Positions 9,601-18,572 of a stretch of DNA of 64,000 bases are shown here, piece by piece. The notes beneath the pieces are model-generated. The model was not told where the DNA came from and searched no databases. It saw nothing but the letters and a program-made list of their open reading frames with translations. Made by a program: the position numbers and the translations under genes. The DNA comes from Vibrio sp. NTOU-M3. Lineage in GTDB: Bacteria; Pseudomonadota; Gammaproteobacteria; Enterobacterales; Vibrionaceae. The stretch's first letter is position 1; each line of letters starts with the position of its first letter. The stretch lies in contig NZ_CP162100.1 of NCBI RefSeq assembly GCF_040869035.1, forward strand, positions 2,480,001 to 2,544,000. The letters run 5' to 3'.

Positions 9601-10270
9601 GAAGTTGCGCCAAACTGCCATGCATAGCTGGTGTAGATAAATGCAAAGGCGATCCTGTCAGATAACCGCTGATGTCGTGCAACAAGGCTGAAGGAGCGCT
9701 CCACAAGCGGCGTACTTCACCCGCTAAATTTAATGGCAGCGGATAGAAATTACGCCGCCAATAATCAGCAACGACTTGAGCTTTGAGGTGGCTTTCATCC
9801 GTTACAAACTCGTTATTAAACCGACTGCCAGACTCGAAAGCATTCTGGGTAAGCATACGTTGGCAGAAACCATGAATGGTGTAGACGGCCGCCTCATCCA
9901 TTTGTCGTTCGGCTTGCAGTAAGATTTCTGCCGCTTGTTTATGATCACTTATCTCTGTCAGCAGTGGAGCTATCACTGGATCTGAACTTTCTCCACGTGA
10001 AAACGCAATGCGCGCATCATGAATTCGTGCACGAATACGATCGCGAAGCTCAGCGGTTGCCGCCTCAGTAAAGGTTACCACCAGAATTTGATCTACCGTC
10101 AATGGCACTTGATGTTTACTTTGCTCGCTGCCATGACCAAGCAGCAGACGTAAATACAAACCAGCGATGGTAAAAGTCTTCCCAGTACCAGCAGAGGCTT
10201 CAATTAAACGCGCCCCATGTAAAGGGAACGTCATGGTATCCAGTGGAGTTACTACTGACATTAATGTCAT
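6647..10270 (-). CDS. recB: Exodeoxyribonuclease V beta subunit RecB
   Basis: About 1207 residues. RecB is the 3'-5' SF1A helicase and the only nuclease of RecBCD. Walker A EASAGTGKTFT lies near the N-terminus, the UvrD-like motifs include AMIDEFQDTDPLQ, GDPKQAIYAFRGAD and TIHKSKGLEYDLV, and the C-terminal nuclease domain has YVLDWKSNHLG (the D-x-K catalytic motif, about residue 1100). The reading frame opens at 10336, but I chose the ATG at 10270 (MTLMSVV), because AAGGG lies 10 bases upstream and the extra N-terminal residues look unlike the family. An ATG at 10261 is an alternative. It overlaps recD by four bases. Confidence 0.95.
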   Translation of the reverse strand: MTLMSVVTPLDTMTFPLHGARLIEASAGTGKTFTIAGLYLRLLLGHGSEQSKHQVPLTVDQILVVTFTEAATAELRDRIRARIHDARIAFSRGESSDPVIAPLLTEISDHKQAAEILLQAERQMDEAAVYTIHGFCQRMLTQNAFESGSRFNNEFVTDESHLKAQVVADYWRRNFYPLPLNLAGEVRRLWSAPSALLHDISGYLTGSPLHLSTPAMHGSLAQLHQDNLQKIEQLKALWRESEDDFLSLISGSDVNKRSYTKKSLPSWLEAVTVWAASETTSYEYPDKLEKFSQQTLLEKTPKGTAPQHPVFEAIEAFLAQPVNLKAPLLAHAITQCRTMLANAKQQKQWLSFDDLLTQLSGAIDNDEQALLTERIRTLYPVAMIDEFQDTDPLQYSIFSRIYLDHPQSGLFMIGDPKQAIYAFRGADIFTYIKARNQVSSHFTLGTNWRSSANMVSAVNQVFASADSPFVYDDDIPFLPVQPSPVADKRVWIMGDQKQPALTYWLMEADDKPLAKGEYVKVMAEATASQIQTILTEAQEGRAVFENGKKRSAIQAGDIAVLVRTGSEGRMVKEALAKQGIASVYLSNRDSVFLSVVASDLQRLLQAVLTPENDRALRASLASELFALDAAQLDALNNDENEWENAVNEFKEYRKLWTLRGVLPMLRAVISKRHIAERLLEETNGERTLTDLMHIGELLQQASNELDSDHGLLRWLAQSISDAEQGLGGSDDQIQRLESERNLVQIVTIHKSKGLEYDLVFLPFVTAYREASEAKYFDEISGQTVLDIDANDASLKQADKERLAEDLRLIYVALTRSVYGCFIGAAPLRNGRSTKEPTGVHHSAMGYLLQNAQQGGISDLTMAIQKHVSQSESVVVSAPPSVQNEVFRAIEAELPELTAKELQQAIDRLWRVTSYSGLVKQGSHHQSYDATIEVSGFDIDSSQEEDELSLSEPERSIFTFPKGAQPGTFLHSLFEEIEFTQPASSEENTQVILSLMENEQLDEAWLPVLQQMIGTVLETPLDGKSLRLNEKGPSQRLVEMEFLLPIAVLSAPALNRVIQRHDPLSAKAGDLGFQTVQGMLKGFIDLVFEHQGKYYVLDWKSNHLGDDVNFYHGEALKSAMADHRYDLQYQIYALALHRFLRSRIADYDYQTHFGGVYYLFLRGLDGESDNGIFSAKPSEEFLQEMDRLIDGKSIETRSTTAGQMELDL

Positions 10271-10475
10271 AAAAAATAAGCCCTTGTTATGAAAGAGATT
10301 GGAGCGAGTGTGATCCAGACTCAAAAATTCTAACAATTGATATAAGTGGTTATTTTATTAAGGCTTTGTGAGATCTCACTCACGGAAGCTCACCCTTTCA
10401 CGCGCTAGTATGCGCGTCATTCATTGCATAAGCGAACACTTATGTAATTAACCTCATTATGGTCCCTCTGACCTT

Positions 10476-10527
10476 GTGGCCGCACAGCGAACGCCCTACA
10501 CATAAATAACGATTTACTGGCGGCCAC
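10476..10527. repeat. Inverted repeat directly after recC
   Basis: GTGGCCGC (10476-10483) and GCGGCCAC (10520-10527) can pair across a 36-base loop, one base past the recC stop. The 258-base recC-recB gap contains no other ORF that I can support. In enterobacteria ptrA sits between recC and recB; it is absent here. The inverted repeat may be an mRNA structure between the cistrons or chance. Confidence 0.3.
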
Positions 10528-10528
10528 C

Positions 10529-13500
10529 CTACTCTGACTCAGCATCTTGCGCTTGTTTTATCATTAATCTTGGCCCTTGCATCACCAGAGTCGCTAACGT
10601 TCTGACATCATTTGCTAACCCTTCATGCCACTCGGGCCAAATACGAGCAATATATACATTGTTACCTTCACCGGTACTCATATAACCATCGTTAAATGTA
10701 TCGGCCATTTTCTTGAATGACTTTTCTTCATCATCCACCCAGTTTCCTCGACTAAACCCAGCTTCAATAGCCGCTAAGCAGGTTTTAGGAAAATACGGTA
10801 AGGGGTGTGTCATCCCTTGATAAAACAATCGAACCAACTCTGTGAGCAGTTGTTTGGCATAATCCGCGTCGGGTAACGGTGGGTATATCAGATGCTGCGC
10901 GCCTTCTTTACGATCGTAACCAATCAGATGGGTGGATTTACTATGCCCCATTGCCGACATCGCAAGGTGATCAATCCATGCCGCTAGATAATCTTGAGAG
11001 CGGATAACACCAGTGCGGTAGCGCACCAATCCAGACTGATAATTTTGCGTTACCCAACCCGCAAGTGTCACTTGCTTAGCATGATCAGCGAGTTCAATAT
11101 TCAGTTTGATCTCTACGTCATCCTGTTTCACTCCCGATAAGAAAGTAATTTTCTCCACCAACTCTTCGGTCTGCACGCGGTTGGTTTCAAACTCAATATC
11201 ACCAAATGCACCAACAGGTAGCTTGCCCTGAGCCCGCTGCTGTTGAACAAACTGTTGGACAGTCTGTTCATCATGATCCTTCCCTTGATTGTCTAGCAAC
11301 ATTTCCAGTAGTTCATCTCGCATTTGATAGCTTTCCAAACCATTCAAAGCAAATGGTTCGTCATCTTCCATGACAGGCAATGGGGGTTCAAAGGTCACTT
11401 TTAAGCGGCGATTAAAGAAATACTGCACGGGTAAACGCCAGAAGCGCTGTAATTCAACCAAATCCAACTCAATGGTGCTTGGGGCATCAAGCAAATAATC
11501 ACTCAGTGATTGATTAAACTCGCGACGCTGATGACCAATACGATTTGCAACGGGTAACCACTCTTTAGCGTAACTACCAAACTCTGAGGTAAAGGCACTG
11601 CTGCTAAAAGGCACCATCGCATGATGAGTAACAAGCCTGTCGACTAACATCTCTCCCGACTCATCGACAGAACGCGCTTCATCACCAGCCAAACAGTAGT
11701 TTTGATGGCAGTATTCCATTAACTCAGAAACCAGTACCGATGGAACTCGCTCAGTATTATCTTGGATCGAACGGCCCACATAACTGATGTAAAGCGTCTG
11801 CTGCGCTGATAGCAAGGCTTCAAGGAACAGATAACGGTCATCATCTCGACGCGAGCGATCCCCGGCCCGATGACGATTGTTCATCAAATCGAAACCTTCT
11901 GGTGGCATCGTGCGTGGGTAAACCCCATCATTCATCCCTAGTAAGCATACGGTGCGAAATGGGATCGAACGCATCGGCATCAAGGTACAGAAATTAACTT
12001 GTCCTGCGAGAAAACGTTGAGATACACGGGTGCCGGATAGCTTGTTATGAAGATATTGACGAATAATTTCCGGCGCTAACTCTTGGTGATAATGAGCATC
12101 AGACAACTGTTGCTTCAGCTGTGTGAGGGTATCGCGAATGGCCTTGAGTGCCATTTCCCCTTCTAATTCCACAGCAAAAAAATCATCCAACAATTGCAAT
12201 AATACCGAGCGCCACTCATCAATACTTTGAGAAGCCGCCAATCGGGAACGATATGCACTGATGCTGTCAATATAATGGGCAAGTTTACCGGCAAGCTCTG
12301 CCCCCATACCTTGTACTTCGTTATACGGCGAAAGCGTCAAATCTTGGCTTTGATAAACGCCAGCGGAATCAGGAATCGCATAACCAAGCAGCATTCTTTG
12401 AATACCAAATTGCCACGTGTTTTGCTCCGTTTCAGGCAGCTCAAATTCACCAGCCGTCGATTTACTCAACCCCCAGCGAATACCCGACTCTTCCACCCAA
12501 CGTTTAGCATGCAAAAATTCCTCTTCCGTGAGTGCAAAACGCTTTAGGATCGCCGGGGTTTCGAGTAACTCAAGTAATTCGGATGCTAAGCAGCGGGTAT
12601 TTGGCAAACTCACCAACCACATAAATGCATTTAAAATCGGACTTTCTTGATCCGCTGTTCGATCCGAGATGGAGTAAGGAATAAAGCGCTCGCCCGGCGC
12701 ATTACCAAAGACGGCCTGAATCGCCGGACTGTAGGCATTAATATCGGCCACCATCACGATGATGTCGCGCGGCTTTAAACTTGGGTCGGCATCGAACATT
12801 GCCAGAAGCTGATCATGCAAGACTTCAACTTCACGCATTGGACTATGGCAAGCATGCAAGGTTAATGAGTGATCGTCGGCGGCAATGATCTGTTTGTGGT
12901 GACTGCTATCCAGCGTTTGATCATCTTGATGCTCTTCCAGATTTAAAATATCGGCTTGTAGATGATGAAGCAGACTGTCTCGCTGCACATCCACAAATGC
13001 TTCAATCTCGTGCGACTCAAGTTGTGACAGTAAATACATGTTGTCACGACCGAGTTTGCCCATCGAAGCCAGCAAGCTGTTTCCCACCACATCGGTATGT
13101 AGCTCATCTTGCATGTTGTCTTCAATGGAGCCCTTTAGCTGCTCACTTTGCCCTTGGTGTTCAGAATGATCCTGTTGCCACACCACATGTTGGCGATGTT
13201 TCGCTGCCAGCTTGGCCAGATATTTGCGGTCTCTGACCTCTCCCCAGTAATAACGACAAGGGTTGGTAAACATCAAATGCACATCGATATGCTCACCAAG
13301 TGCTTTTAATGCGTCCATATAACGTGGTGGAAGCGAAGAGATACCAAAAACAAACAAACGTGGTGGTAAGTGTTCAAAGGTGCCGGTGTAATTTTCCAGT
13401 GAATCAATGAAATGTTCGTACAAATTCGCGCGATGGTACGGTGACTGACCAGCAGCGACAGTATAGTCGTAAAGTGCCTGCCATAAAATCGGTTGCCAAG

Positions 13501-13987
13501 GGTGCTCACCTTCCAATTCGGCAACACTCTCTCCTGCTTCCCAACTGGCAATCCATTCTGGGCGATACACCAAATAACCATCAAAAATATCAGCAATTTT
13601 CTCACAGAGCTGAAACAGTTTAGATTGATCAGTATCCCCATCAAGATAACGCTTGAGTGCGGCGAATTCTGATTGCTCTAATAACCCGGGAAGGATGCTC
13701 ATCAGCTTCCAGCCCATCGCCTCTTTGTTAAAAGCACTGCGCTGAGGGACATCGGCCAATACCTGAGTAAACCTGTCCCAAATGAAGGTCGCGGGAAGCG
13801 GAAAGTCGATGTTAGCTGCAACACCAAATTCTTTCGCCAACTCCATTTTTAACCATTGTGACATCCCCGGGCTTTGCACCAAGATCTGCTCTTTTTCAAA
13901 AGGATTAGCTAAGGGATTTAAGCGGATCAACTCAACCAATAATGACTTGAGGATATCAACTTGGTTGGAATGGTAGACAGTAAACAA
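10529..13987 (-). CDS. recC: Exodeoxyribonuclease V gamma subunit RecC
   Basis: 1152 residues. RecC holds the RecB and RecD motors together, splits the duplex and recognises Chi through its inactivated helicase and nuclease domains. The N-terminus MFTVYHSNQVDILKSLLVEL, the segment VQSPGMSQWLKMELA, and PPRYMDALKALG are typical of RecC. Near 2/3 of the length comes MRSIPFRTVCLLGMNDGVYP, another family hallmark. The length is close to the 1122 of E. coli RecC. It is first of the recC-recB-recD group and separated from recB by about 258 bases, so recBD may also have its own promoter. Confidence 0.95.
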   Translation of the reverse strand: MFTVYHSNQVDILKSLLVELIRLNPLANPFEKEQILVQSPGMSQWLKMELAKEFGVAANIDFPLPATFIWDRFTQVLADVPQRSAFNKEAMGWKLMSILPGLLEQSEFAALKRYLDGDTDQSKLFQLCEKIADIFDGYLVYRPEWIASWEAGESVAELEGEHPWQPILWQALYDYTVAAGQSPYHRANLYEHFIDSLENYTGTFEHLPPRLFVFGISSLPPRYMDALKALGEHIDVHLMFTNPCRYYWGEVRDRKYLAKLAAKHRQHVVWQQDHSEHQGQSEQLKGSIEDNMQDELHTDVVGNSLLASMGKLGRDNMYLLSQLESHEIEAFVDVQRDSLLHHLQADILNLEEHQDDQTLDSSHHKQIIAADDHSLTLHACHSPMREVEVLHDQLLAMFDADPSLKPRDIIVMVADINAYSPAIQAVFGNAPGERFIPYSISDRTADQESPILNAFMWLVSLPNTRCLASELLELLETPAILKRFALTEEEFLHAKRWVEESGIRWGLSKSTAGEFELPETEQNTWQFGIQRMLLGYAIPDSAGVYQSQDLTLSPYNEVQGMGAELAGKLAHYIDSISAYRSRLAASQSIDEWRSVLLQLLDDFFAVELEGEMALKAIRDTLTQLKQQLSDAHYHQELAPEIIRQYLHNKLSGTRVSQRFLAGQVNFCTLMPMRSIPFRTVCLLGMNDGVYPRTMPPEGFDLMNNRHRAGDRSRRDDDRYLFLEALLSAQQTLYISYVGRSIQDNTERVPSVLVSELMEYCHQNYCLAGDEARSVDESGEMLVDRLVTHHAMVPFSSSAFTSEFGSYAKEWLPVANRIGHQRREFNQSLSDYLLDAPSTIELDLVELQRFWRLPVQYFFNRRLKVTFEPPLPVMEDDEPFALNGLESYQMRDELLEMLLDNQGKDHDEQTVQQFVQQQRAQGKLPVGAFGDIEFETNRVQTEELVEKITFLSGVKQDDVEIKLNIELADHAKQVTLAGWVTQNYQSGLVRYRTGVIRSQDYLAAWIDHLAMSAMGHSKSTHLIGYDRKEGAQHLIYPPLPDADYAKQLLTELVRLFYQGMTHPLPYFPKTCLAAIEAGFSRGNWVDDEEKSFKKMADTFNDGYMSTGEGNNVYIARIWPEWHEGLANDVRTLATLVMQGPRLMIKQAQDAESE

Positions 13988-14080
13988 AATGCACTCACAC
14001 TAAACTTGCCGCAATTAGAGTTCAGATTAGCATAAGTGCATAAGTTTCAAGAACAATAGCGCATCGAAATGCAGAAAAGA

Positions 14081-15049
14081 TTATGCGTGCTTCAAACTCC
14101 AGCGATGCGGTTTATAAAAAGCAATGTAGCGAAGCGCAACATATCCCACAACAAGCGTCGCAACCAGCAGCTCAACATAAGCTAATCCACGAACTTGAGC
14201 GACATAATGCGCTTGGAGTTCGATACGCTCCATCCATGCAGCCAATTTAAATAATGCTGTCGCACCAATCACCATCGGGAAAGTAAAGGCTGCGTACCCT
14301 GGGCTGAAAGGTAAGCGAAGCAGCTTAAAGAACGCCAGATATATGATCGCAGTCATCAGCACCGCAATCCCAAACAGTAAGCCTAAAATCACAGGCGAAG
14401 GGTCTTGAGTCACAGTTAAATACCCTGCGAGTGATAAACTGGCTGGCGCAGCCATAATGGCCATGGTTGGTTTGGCCGCATCAGGTATCTCTTGGGTAAA
14501 CATAAAACGGTAAATCATCATTGGCAGCATGATCGCATAAGCAAACATGCCAAACACAAGTGCCCCCTGCGCTATCGGCGCTAAGGCCGGATTCCCCGAA
14601 AATGACACATCCGCCACAATAATCCCAACAGGTGGAACAAACCAACTTGGTACCATATGGTGCAATTCAAAAGCATTGCTACGGTGATAAATAAAGCTCA
14701 CCAAAAATGCGACATGCAATGCCACTGCGATAAGCCACAATGCATCACCTGTAAACGCATTAAAATGCCCGACAGAATTTGATACCACCATGGTTCCCAT
14801 CGCAAACGTCGGCACGACACTTCCAACTACGGGGTGCGCTAAGTCTTCTCGCAACAAATGACGATGAAAAAGGAACTTAACAGCCAAAATCAACAGTAAT
14901 ACGCTCGCAATGGCTGCCGCCGTCCATTGACCATAACCATTCAGAGGGGCTGCATTCTCCCAGCACCAGCCTAAACTGGCGATACCAAGCGCTAGACCCG
15001 CCATTGGTGTTGGCGCTCCCATTACTTTTGCTTTGGTTCTTCGAATCAT
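14081..15049 (-). CDS. TDT-family (TehA/SLAC1-like) membrane transporter
   Basis: 322 residues with about ten hydrophobic helices, opening GAPTPMAGLALGIASLGWCW, a typical TDT (tellurite-resistance/dicarboxylate transporter) start. The TDT family includes TehA, the C4-dicarboxylate carrier Mae1 and the sulfite exporter Ssu1; sequence alone does not tell which anion is carried. The start ATG has GAGG five bases upstream. A LysR gene is divergent with a 129-base shared promoter region and is its likely regulator. It is read towards recC, with 93 bases between them. Confidence 0.85.
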   Translation of the reverse strand: MIRRTKAKVMGAPTPMAGLALGIASLGWCWENAAPLNGYGQWTAAAIASVLLLILAVKFLFHRHLLREDLAHPVVGSVVPTFAMGTMVVSNSVGHFNAFTGDALWLIAVALHVAFLVSFIYHRSNAFELHHMVPSWFVPPVGIIVADVSFSGNPALAPIAQGALVFGMFAYAIMLPMMIYRFMFTQEIPDAAKPTMAIMAAPASLSLAGYLTVTQDPSPVILGLLFGIAVLMTAIIYLAFFKLLRLPFSPGYAAFTFPMVIGATALFKLAAWMERIELQAHYVAQVRGLAYVELLVATLVVGYVALRYIAFYKPHRWSLKHA

Positions 15050-15178
15050 TTCTACCTCAACTCACTACTTCAATTGCATTTACCAGCAATTTAATCAATG
15101 GTCACATTCTAGACTTGCTATTTGTTTGGATATATCTAATTATTTAAAACAATCGTTAAGAAACCCTGAACGAACTTT

Positions 15179-16096
15179 ATGGCTGCTAATATCTCACTCA
15201 AACAACTCAAAGTGTTCATCACTATCACTCAACATGAAACGCTGACTTCTGCGGCAGAAAGCCTCTTTCTATCAAAAGCGGCCGTCAGTATGGCGCTGTC
15301 TGAGTTGGAAAAACAGCTTGGCCATGCCTTATTTGACCGGGTCAACAACCGTTTAATTCTCAACCAAGAAGGGCAAAAACTGCTGCCACTGGCCGACGAA
15401 CTATTACACCGAGCTAACGATATTGAAGAATTATTTGAAGGTGACCAAAATCTATCCGGACAACTTCGCATTGGAGCCAGCGATACCATCGGCAATCAGG
15501 TAGCACCCTATTTGTTGAGTGAGTTTCGCCAAAATAGCCAACATTGTTCTCAAAGTTTGTTTATTTCAAACTCCGCACTGATCTGCCAAAAACTGGTCGA
15601 CTACGAGCTCGATTTAGCACTCATTGAAGGGAAAACCGTTCACCCAGAGCTTATTTCAACCCCATTTAGCGAAGACCAAATGTGCATCATTTGCCCACCC
15701 CATCACCCTCTGAGTGCCAAACAAGTCATCACTGTGAGTGATTTAGAAGATAGCGAATGGATTTTACGTGAAGCGGGCTCTGGCTCGCGAGAGTTCTTTT
15801 TACGCACTGTTGCTCCCCGCATTGAACATTGGCATGAAGCTTTTGAACTCAATACTACCGAAGCACTCATCAACAGCGTCGCCGCTGGGCTTGGGCTGGG
15901 CTGCTTATCGACGCTGGCCGCCCAACCGGCGATCTCTGATGGTCGAGTGAAAGCACTTCAAGTACCACTAGATATGCGTCGCCGCTTCTGGCTGCTCCTC
16001 CACAAAGAGAAATACCAAAGCCCATTGCTAAAAGCCTTCGTCGACTTTTGCCAACAATGGGACAAAACGTCACCACCCAAGTCTCAGTTTCGCTAA
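15179..16096 (+). CDS. LysR-type transcriptional regulator
   Basis: 305 residues. A winged helix-turn-helix occupies residues 1-60 (LKQLKVFITITQHETLTSAA then LFLSKAAVSMALSELEKQLG), followed by a two-lobed effector-binding domain from about 90 to 295. It resembles the CysB/YeiE branch of LysR regulators in the N-terminus, but I cannot fix the ligand. It is divergent from the TDT transporter gene, the usual LysR target layout, so an anion exported by that protein is a reasonable guess for the inducer. The Shine-Dalgarno sequence before the ATG is weak. Confidence 0.9.
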   Translation: MAANISLKQLKVFITITQHETLTSAAESLFLSKAAVSMALSELEKQLGHALFDRVNNRLILNQEGQKLLPLADELLHRANDIEELFEGDQNLSGQLRIGASDTIGNQVAPYLLSEFRQNSQHCSQSLFISNSALICQKLVDYELDLALIEGKTVHPELISTPFSEDQMCIICPPHHPLSAKQVITVSDLEDSEWILREAGSGSREFFLRTVAPRIEHWHEAFELNTTEALINSVAAGLGLGCLSTLAAQPAISDGRVKALQVPLDMRRRFWLLLHKEKYQSPLLKAFVDFCQQWDKTSPPKSQFR

Positions 16097-16122
16097 TCGG
16101 CCTAGACTTAACTGGTTAAAAA

Positions 16123-16138
16123 CTGTATAAACACACAG
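16123..16138. promoter_or_regulatory. LexA (SOS) box of yebG
   Basis: CTGTATAAACACACAG is an exact CTGT-N8-ACAG SOS box, flanked by A on the left and TA on the right as in the full LexA consensus. It lies 38 bases before the yebG start, over the expected promoter. E. coli yebG is a known LexA target. Confidence 0.9.
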
Positions 16139-16175
16139 TAATAAATTCACAACAATTTGAGTTAGAGGAACAACC

Positions 16176-16481
16176 ATGGCTGTAATCGTCAAGTACGTGG
16201 TAGAACGCAACGGAGAAGAGAAAATGACTTTTACCTCTAAAGCGGAAGCTGACGCCTATGACAGAATGCTGGACATGGCAGATGAACTATTTAGTCTGCT
16301 AGGTAAAAGTGAACTTCTTGAAGATGAGTCGAAGCAGGAAGATCTCGCTATGTTCCTAGCCCAAAACAAAGAAGAAGTGCTATACGCATTAGGTGCTAAA
16401 CGTAAACCAGCACCTAAGAAAGCCAAAAAGGTAGAAGCGGTTGAAGACAACGCAGAACCTGAACAAGAAGACGCAGCATAA
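16176..16481 (+). CDS. yebG: YebG family SOS-induced protein
   Basis: 101 residues. The N-terminus [19 protein letters not shown] and the segment [20 protein letters not shown] match the YebG family of small DNA-damage-inducible proteins of unknown biochemical role. The C-terminal 30 residues are low-complexity, with a Lys/Ala/Pro-rich part and then an acidic tail. An AGAGGA lies about 9 bases before the ATG. A perfect LexA box upstream and a terminator 20 bases after the stop show a single-gene SOS unit. Confidence 0.93.
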   Translation: MAVIVKYVVERNGEEKMTFTSKAEADAYDRMLDMADELFSLLGKSELLEDESKQEDLAMFLAQNKEEVLYALGAKRKPAPKKAKKVEAVEDNAEPEQEDAA

Positions 16482-16500
16482 TTGCTCTTAGCTATTTTAA

Positions 16501-16530
16501 AAAACGCTCCTTAAAGGGGCGTTTTTTTTA
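16501..16530 (+). terminator. Intrinsic terminator of yebG
   Basis: AACGCTCC and GGGGCGTT form an 8-bp stem (one G-T pair) with a TTAAA loop, followed by a run of eight T. Confidence 0.85.
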
Positions 16531-16639
16531 TTTCTTTTCTACTTGTATAGAGGAAATAAATTTCCCTACTTTTACCCTAATAACCGCCTCAACCCTACAT
16601 TACAATACGACTGTACAGTGCCTTTTCACGAGAAAAATA

Positions 16640-17392
16640 ATGAACTATCAAATAGAAGTCTGCATTGATAACCTCGAATCTCTTCACCTTGCTATTCAAG
16701 GTGGGGCTACACGTATTGAGTTATGCTCGTCACTTGCACTTGGCGGATTAACCCCAAGTTATGGCTTCATGCAACAAGCGGCCAAATACGCAACCGTTCC
16801 TGTCTATGCGATGATCCGACCACGTCAAGGCGATTTTCTCTATAGTAGTGAAGATATCGACTGCATGATCTGCGATATTGAAGCCGCTGCCAAAGCTGGC
16901 TTACAAGGTGTCGTATTTGGTGTATTGGATGCTCAGGGCCATATTGATTTGCCTGTCGCACAGAGACTGAGCAAACGTGCAAAAGCATTAAACTTGGGCG
17001 TGACTTTCCACCGTGCCGTTGACCAATGCAGTGATGTTCGCCACATGATCGAAGACATAGCAACACTAGGGTGTGAACGTATCCTTACCTCTGGCTTAGC
17101 TTCCAATGCATGCCAAGGGAAAGCGACTTTAAAACAGATGGTCGAATTAGCAGACGATCGCTTTGCAATTATGGCTGGTGCTGGCCTCAATGCGGATAAT
17201 GTCAAAGAGATCGTAGCCGCAACTGGCATTACTCAAGTGCACTTATCGGGTAAAAGCGTCCGTCCTTCCAAAATGAACTTTGTCTCCGAACAAGCGAAAA
17301 TGGGCAGCTCTGACACCGATGATTTTTCCATTCCAGTGACGAATCCTGATTTAATTCAGGCCGTTGTGAAACAGTTATCATCATTAGACTGA
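16640..17392 (+). CDS. cutC: CutC family protein (copper homeostasis)
   Basis: 250 residues with a TIM-barrel pattern. [20 protein letters not shown] followed by [20 protein letters not shown] is the CutC signature; further hallmarks are [36 protein letters not shown] and [13 protein letters not shown]. CutC was linked to copper tolerance in E. coli, but later work ascribed part of that phenotype to other genes, so its real activity is unclear. The ATG start fits the family. It stands alone between yebG and a LysR gene. Confidence 0.93.
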   Translation: MNYQIEVCIDNLESLHLAIQGGATRIELCSSLALGGLTPSYGFMQQAAKYATVPVYAMIRPRQGDFLYSSEDIDCMICDIEAAAKAGLQGVVFGVLDAQGHIDLPVAQRLSKRAKALNLGVTFHRAVDQCSDVRHMIEDIATLGCERILTSGLASNACQGKATLKQMVELADDRFAIMAGAGLNADNVKEIVAATGITQVHLSGKSVRPSKMNFVSEQAKMGSSDTDDFSIPVTNPDLIQAVVKQLSSLD

Positions 17393-17468
17393 TCTTTTAC
17401 TTAAGCGAAAACCTAAGTATATTCACTGTTCGGTAACCGATGTATGAAGTAAACGGCAGGAAGTGGTG

Positions 17469-18395
17469 ATGGCAAAGGATCTGTTCTACAGCTTAGATTT
17501 AAACTTACTAAGAACGTTTCTAGTGCTTTCTCAAGAGCTCAATATGCGCAAAGCATCAGAGCGATTGTTTGTGTCGCAGCCCGCGATTAGTCAATCGCTG
17601 CGAAAGCTACGCAACCACTTCAATGATGAATTATTTGTCAAAGTACCATATGGCTTAGAAGCAACCCCTTTTGCCGAAGCGCTTGCCATTAACATCACAC
17701 CTCACCTCGATGCCCTTTCAAGCGCATTAAGCCAAGCTCGGGAATTTGACCCTGCTAATATTCAGCAAAAAATCAAAATTGCCTTATCTCCAATTGTGAT
17801 GGCAAGTTTGTCCGGTAGCTTGGTTCACCAGATCCGTGAGCAAGCCCCAAATGCCCAACTAGAACTCGTCAGTTGGTCAGCTTCGACTATTGATGATATT
17901 CGTAAAGGTGAAGTACTTCTTGGTATTAACTACGATTTAGACCCACCGAAAGATGTTTACATCAAACACGTTATTCAGCTCTCAGGGCAGGTGATTGTTC
18001 GACAAGATCATCCAATAAAAAAAGCGCTCGCTTCACCCGAAGATTTTGAAGACTATGAAATTGCCTCATTCATCACACCAGGATGGAATGAGAACTTCAG
18101 TCTGGCGGCGGAAATCATGAAACAAAGAGGGTTAAGGCATAAGATCGGTTTTCGTTCTGAGTTATTAATGGCGATCTTCGATGTCATTACACATACCGAC
18201 ATGTACATGCCCCACTCCAACCTATTCCCCATTGAGCAGTATCCGTATTTAAGAGCCATTGATATTGAGCTAGACGGACACCCTTACCATTACGATGTTT
18301 ACGCCTACTACCACACCAAACACCGCAAACAACCTCTGTTATTGTGGCTTGATCAGCTCATTGTTGATGCACTGAGGCAACAAATAACAAATTAA
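17469..18395 (+). CDS. LysR-type transcriptional regulator
   Basis: 308 residues. The DNA-binding domain (about 1-65) reads LDLNLLRTFLVLSQELNMRK, then ASERLFVSQPAISQSLRKLR and FNDELFVKV, in the LeuO/NodD-like branch. The effector domain follows. I chose the ATG at 17469, because AGGAAG lies 5-10 bases upstream; two in-frame GTG codons lie just before it. No divergent partner is present. Two small outer-membrane barrel genes follow on the same strand after a 177-base gap. The ligand is unknown. Confidence 0.88.
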   Translation: MAKDLFYSLDLNLLRTFLVLSQELNMRKASERLFVSQPAISQSLRKLRNHFNDELFVKVPYGLEATPFAEALAINITPHLDALSSALSQAREFDPANIQQKIKIALSPIVMASLSGSLVHQIREQAPNAQLELVSWSASTIDDIRKGEVLLGINYDLDPPKDVYIKHVIQLSGQVIVRQDHPIKKALASPEDFEDYEIASFITPGWNENFSLAAEIMKQRGLRHKIGFRSELLMAIFDVITHTDMYMPHSNLFPIEQYPYLRAIDIELDGHPYHYDVYAYYHTKHRKQPLLLWLDQLIVDALRQQITN

Positions 18396-18572
18396 AACTC
18401 AATCGTTACAGCCCAAAACCAACGAGAATCACACCTTATAATAAGCAATGCTTATCACCAATATAAGTATTACTACTTAGCTCATCATCACTCTTATCAA
18501 TAATATTTCACTCACTGGATGAACAAACCATCAGCACGGATGAGATATAACAGGATATGAGAGAGAACATTC

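Noticed and set aside
10271..10336. Longer RecB N-terminus from 10336
   Set aside because: The added 22 residues do not look like the family and have no ribosome site, while AAGGG precedes the ATG at 10270.
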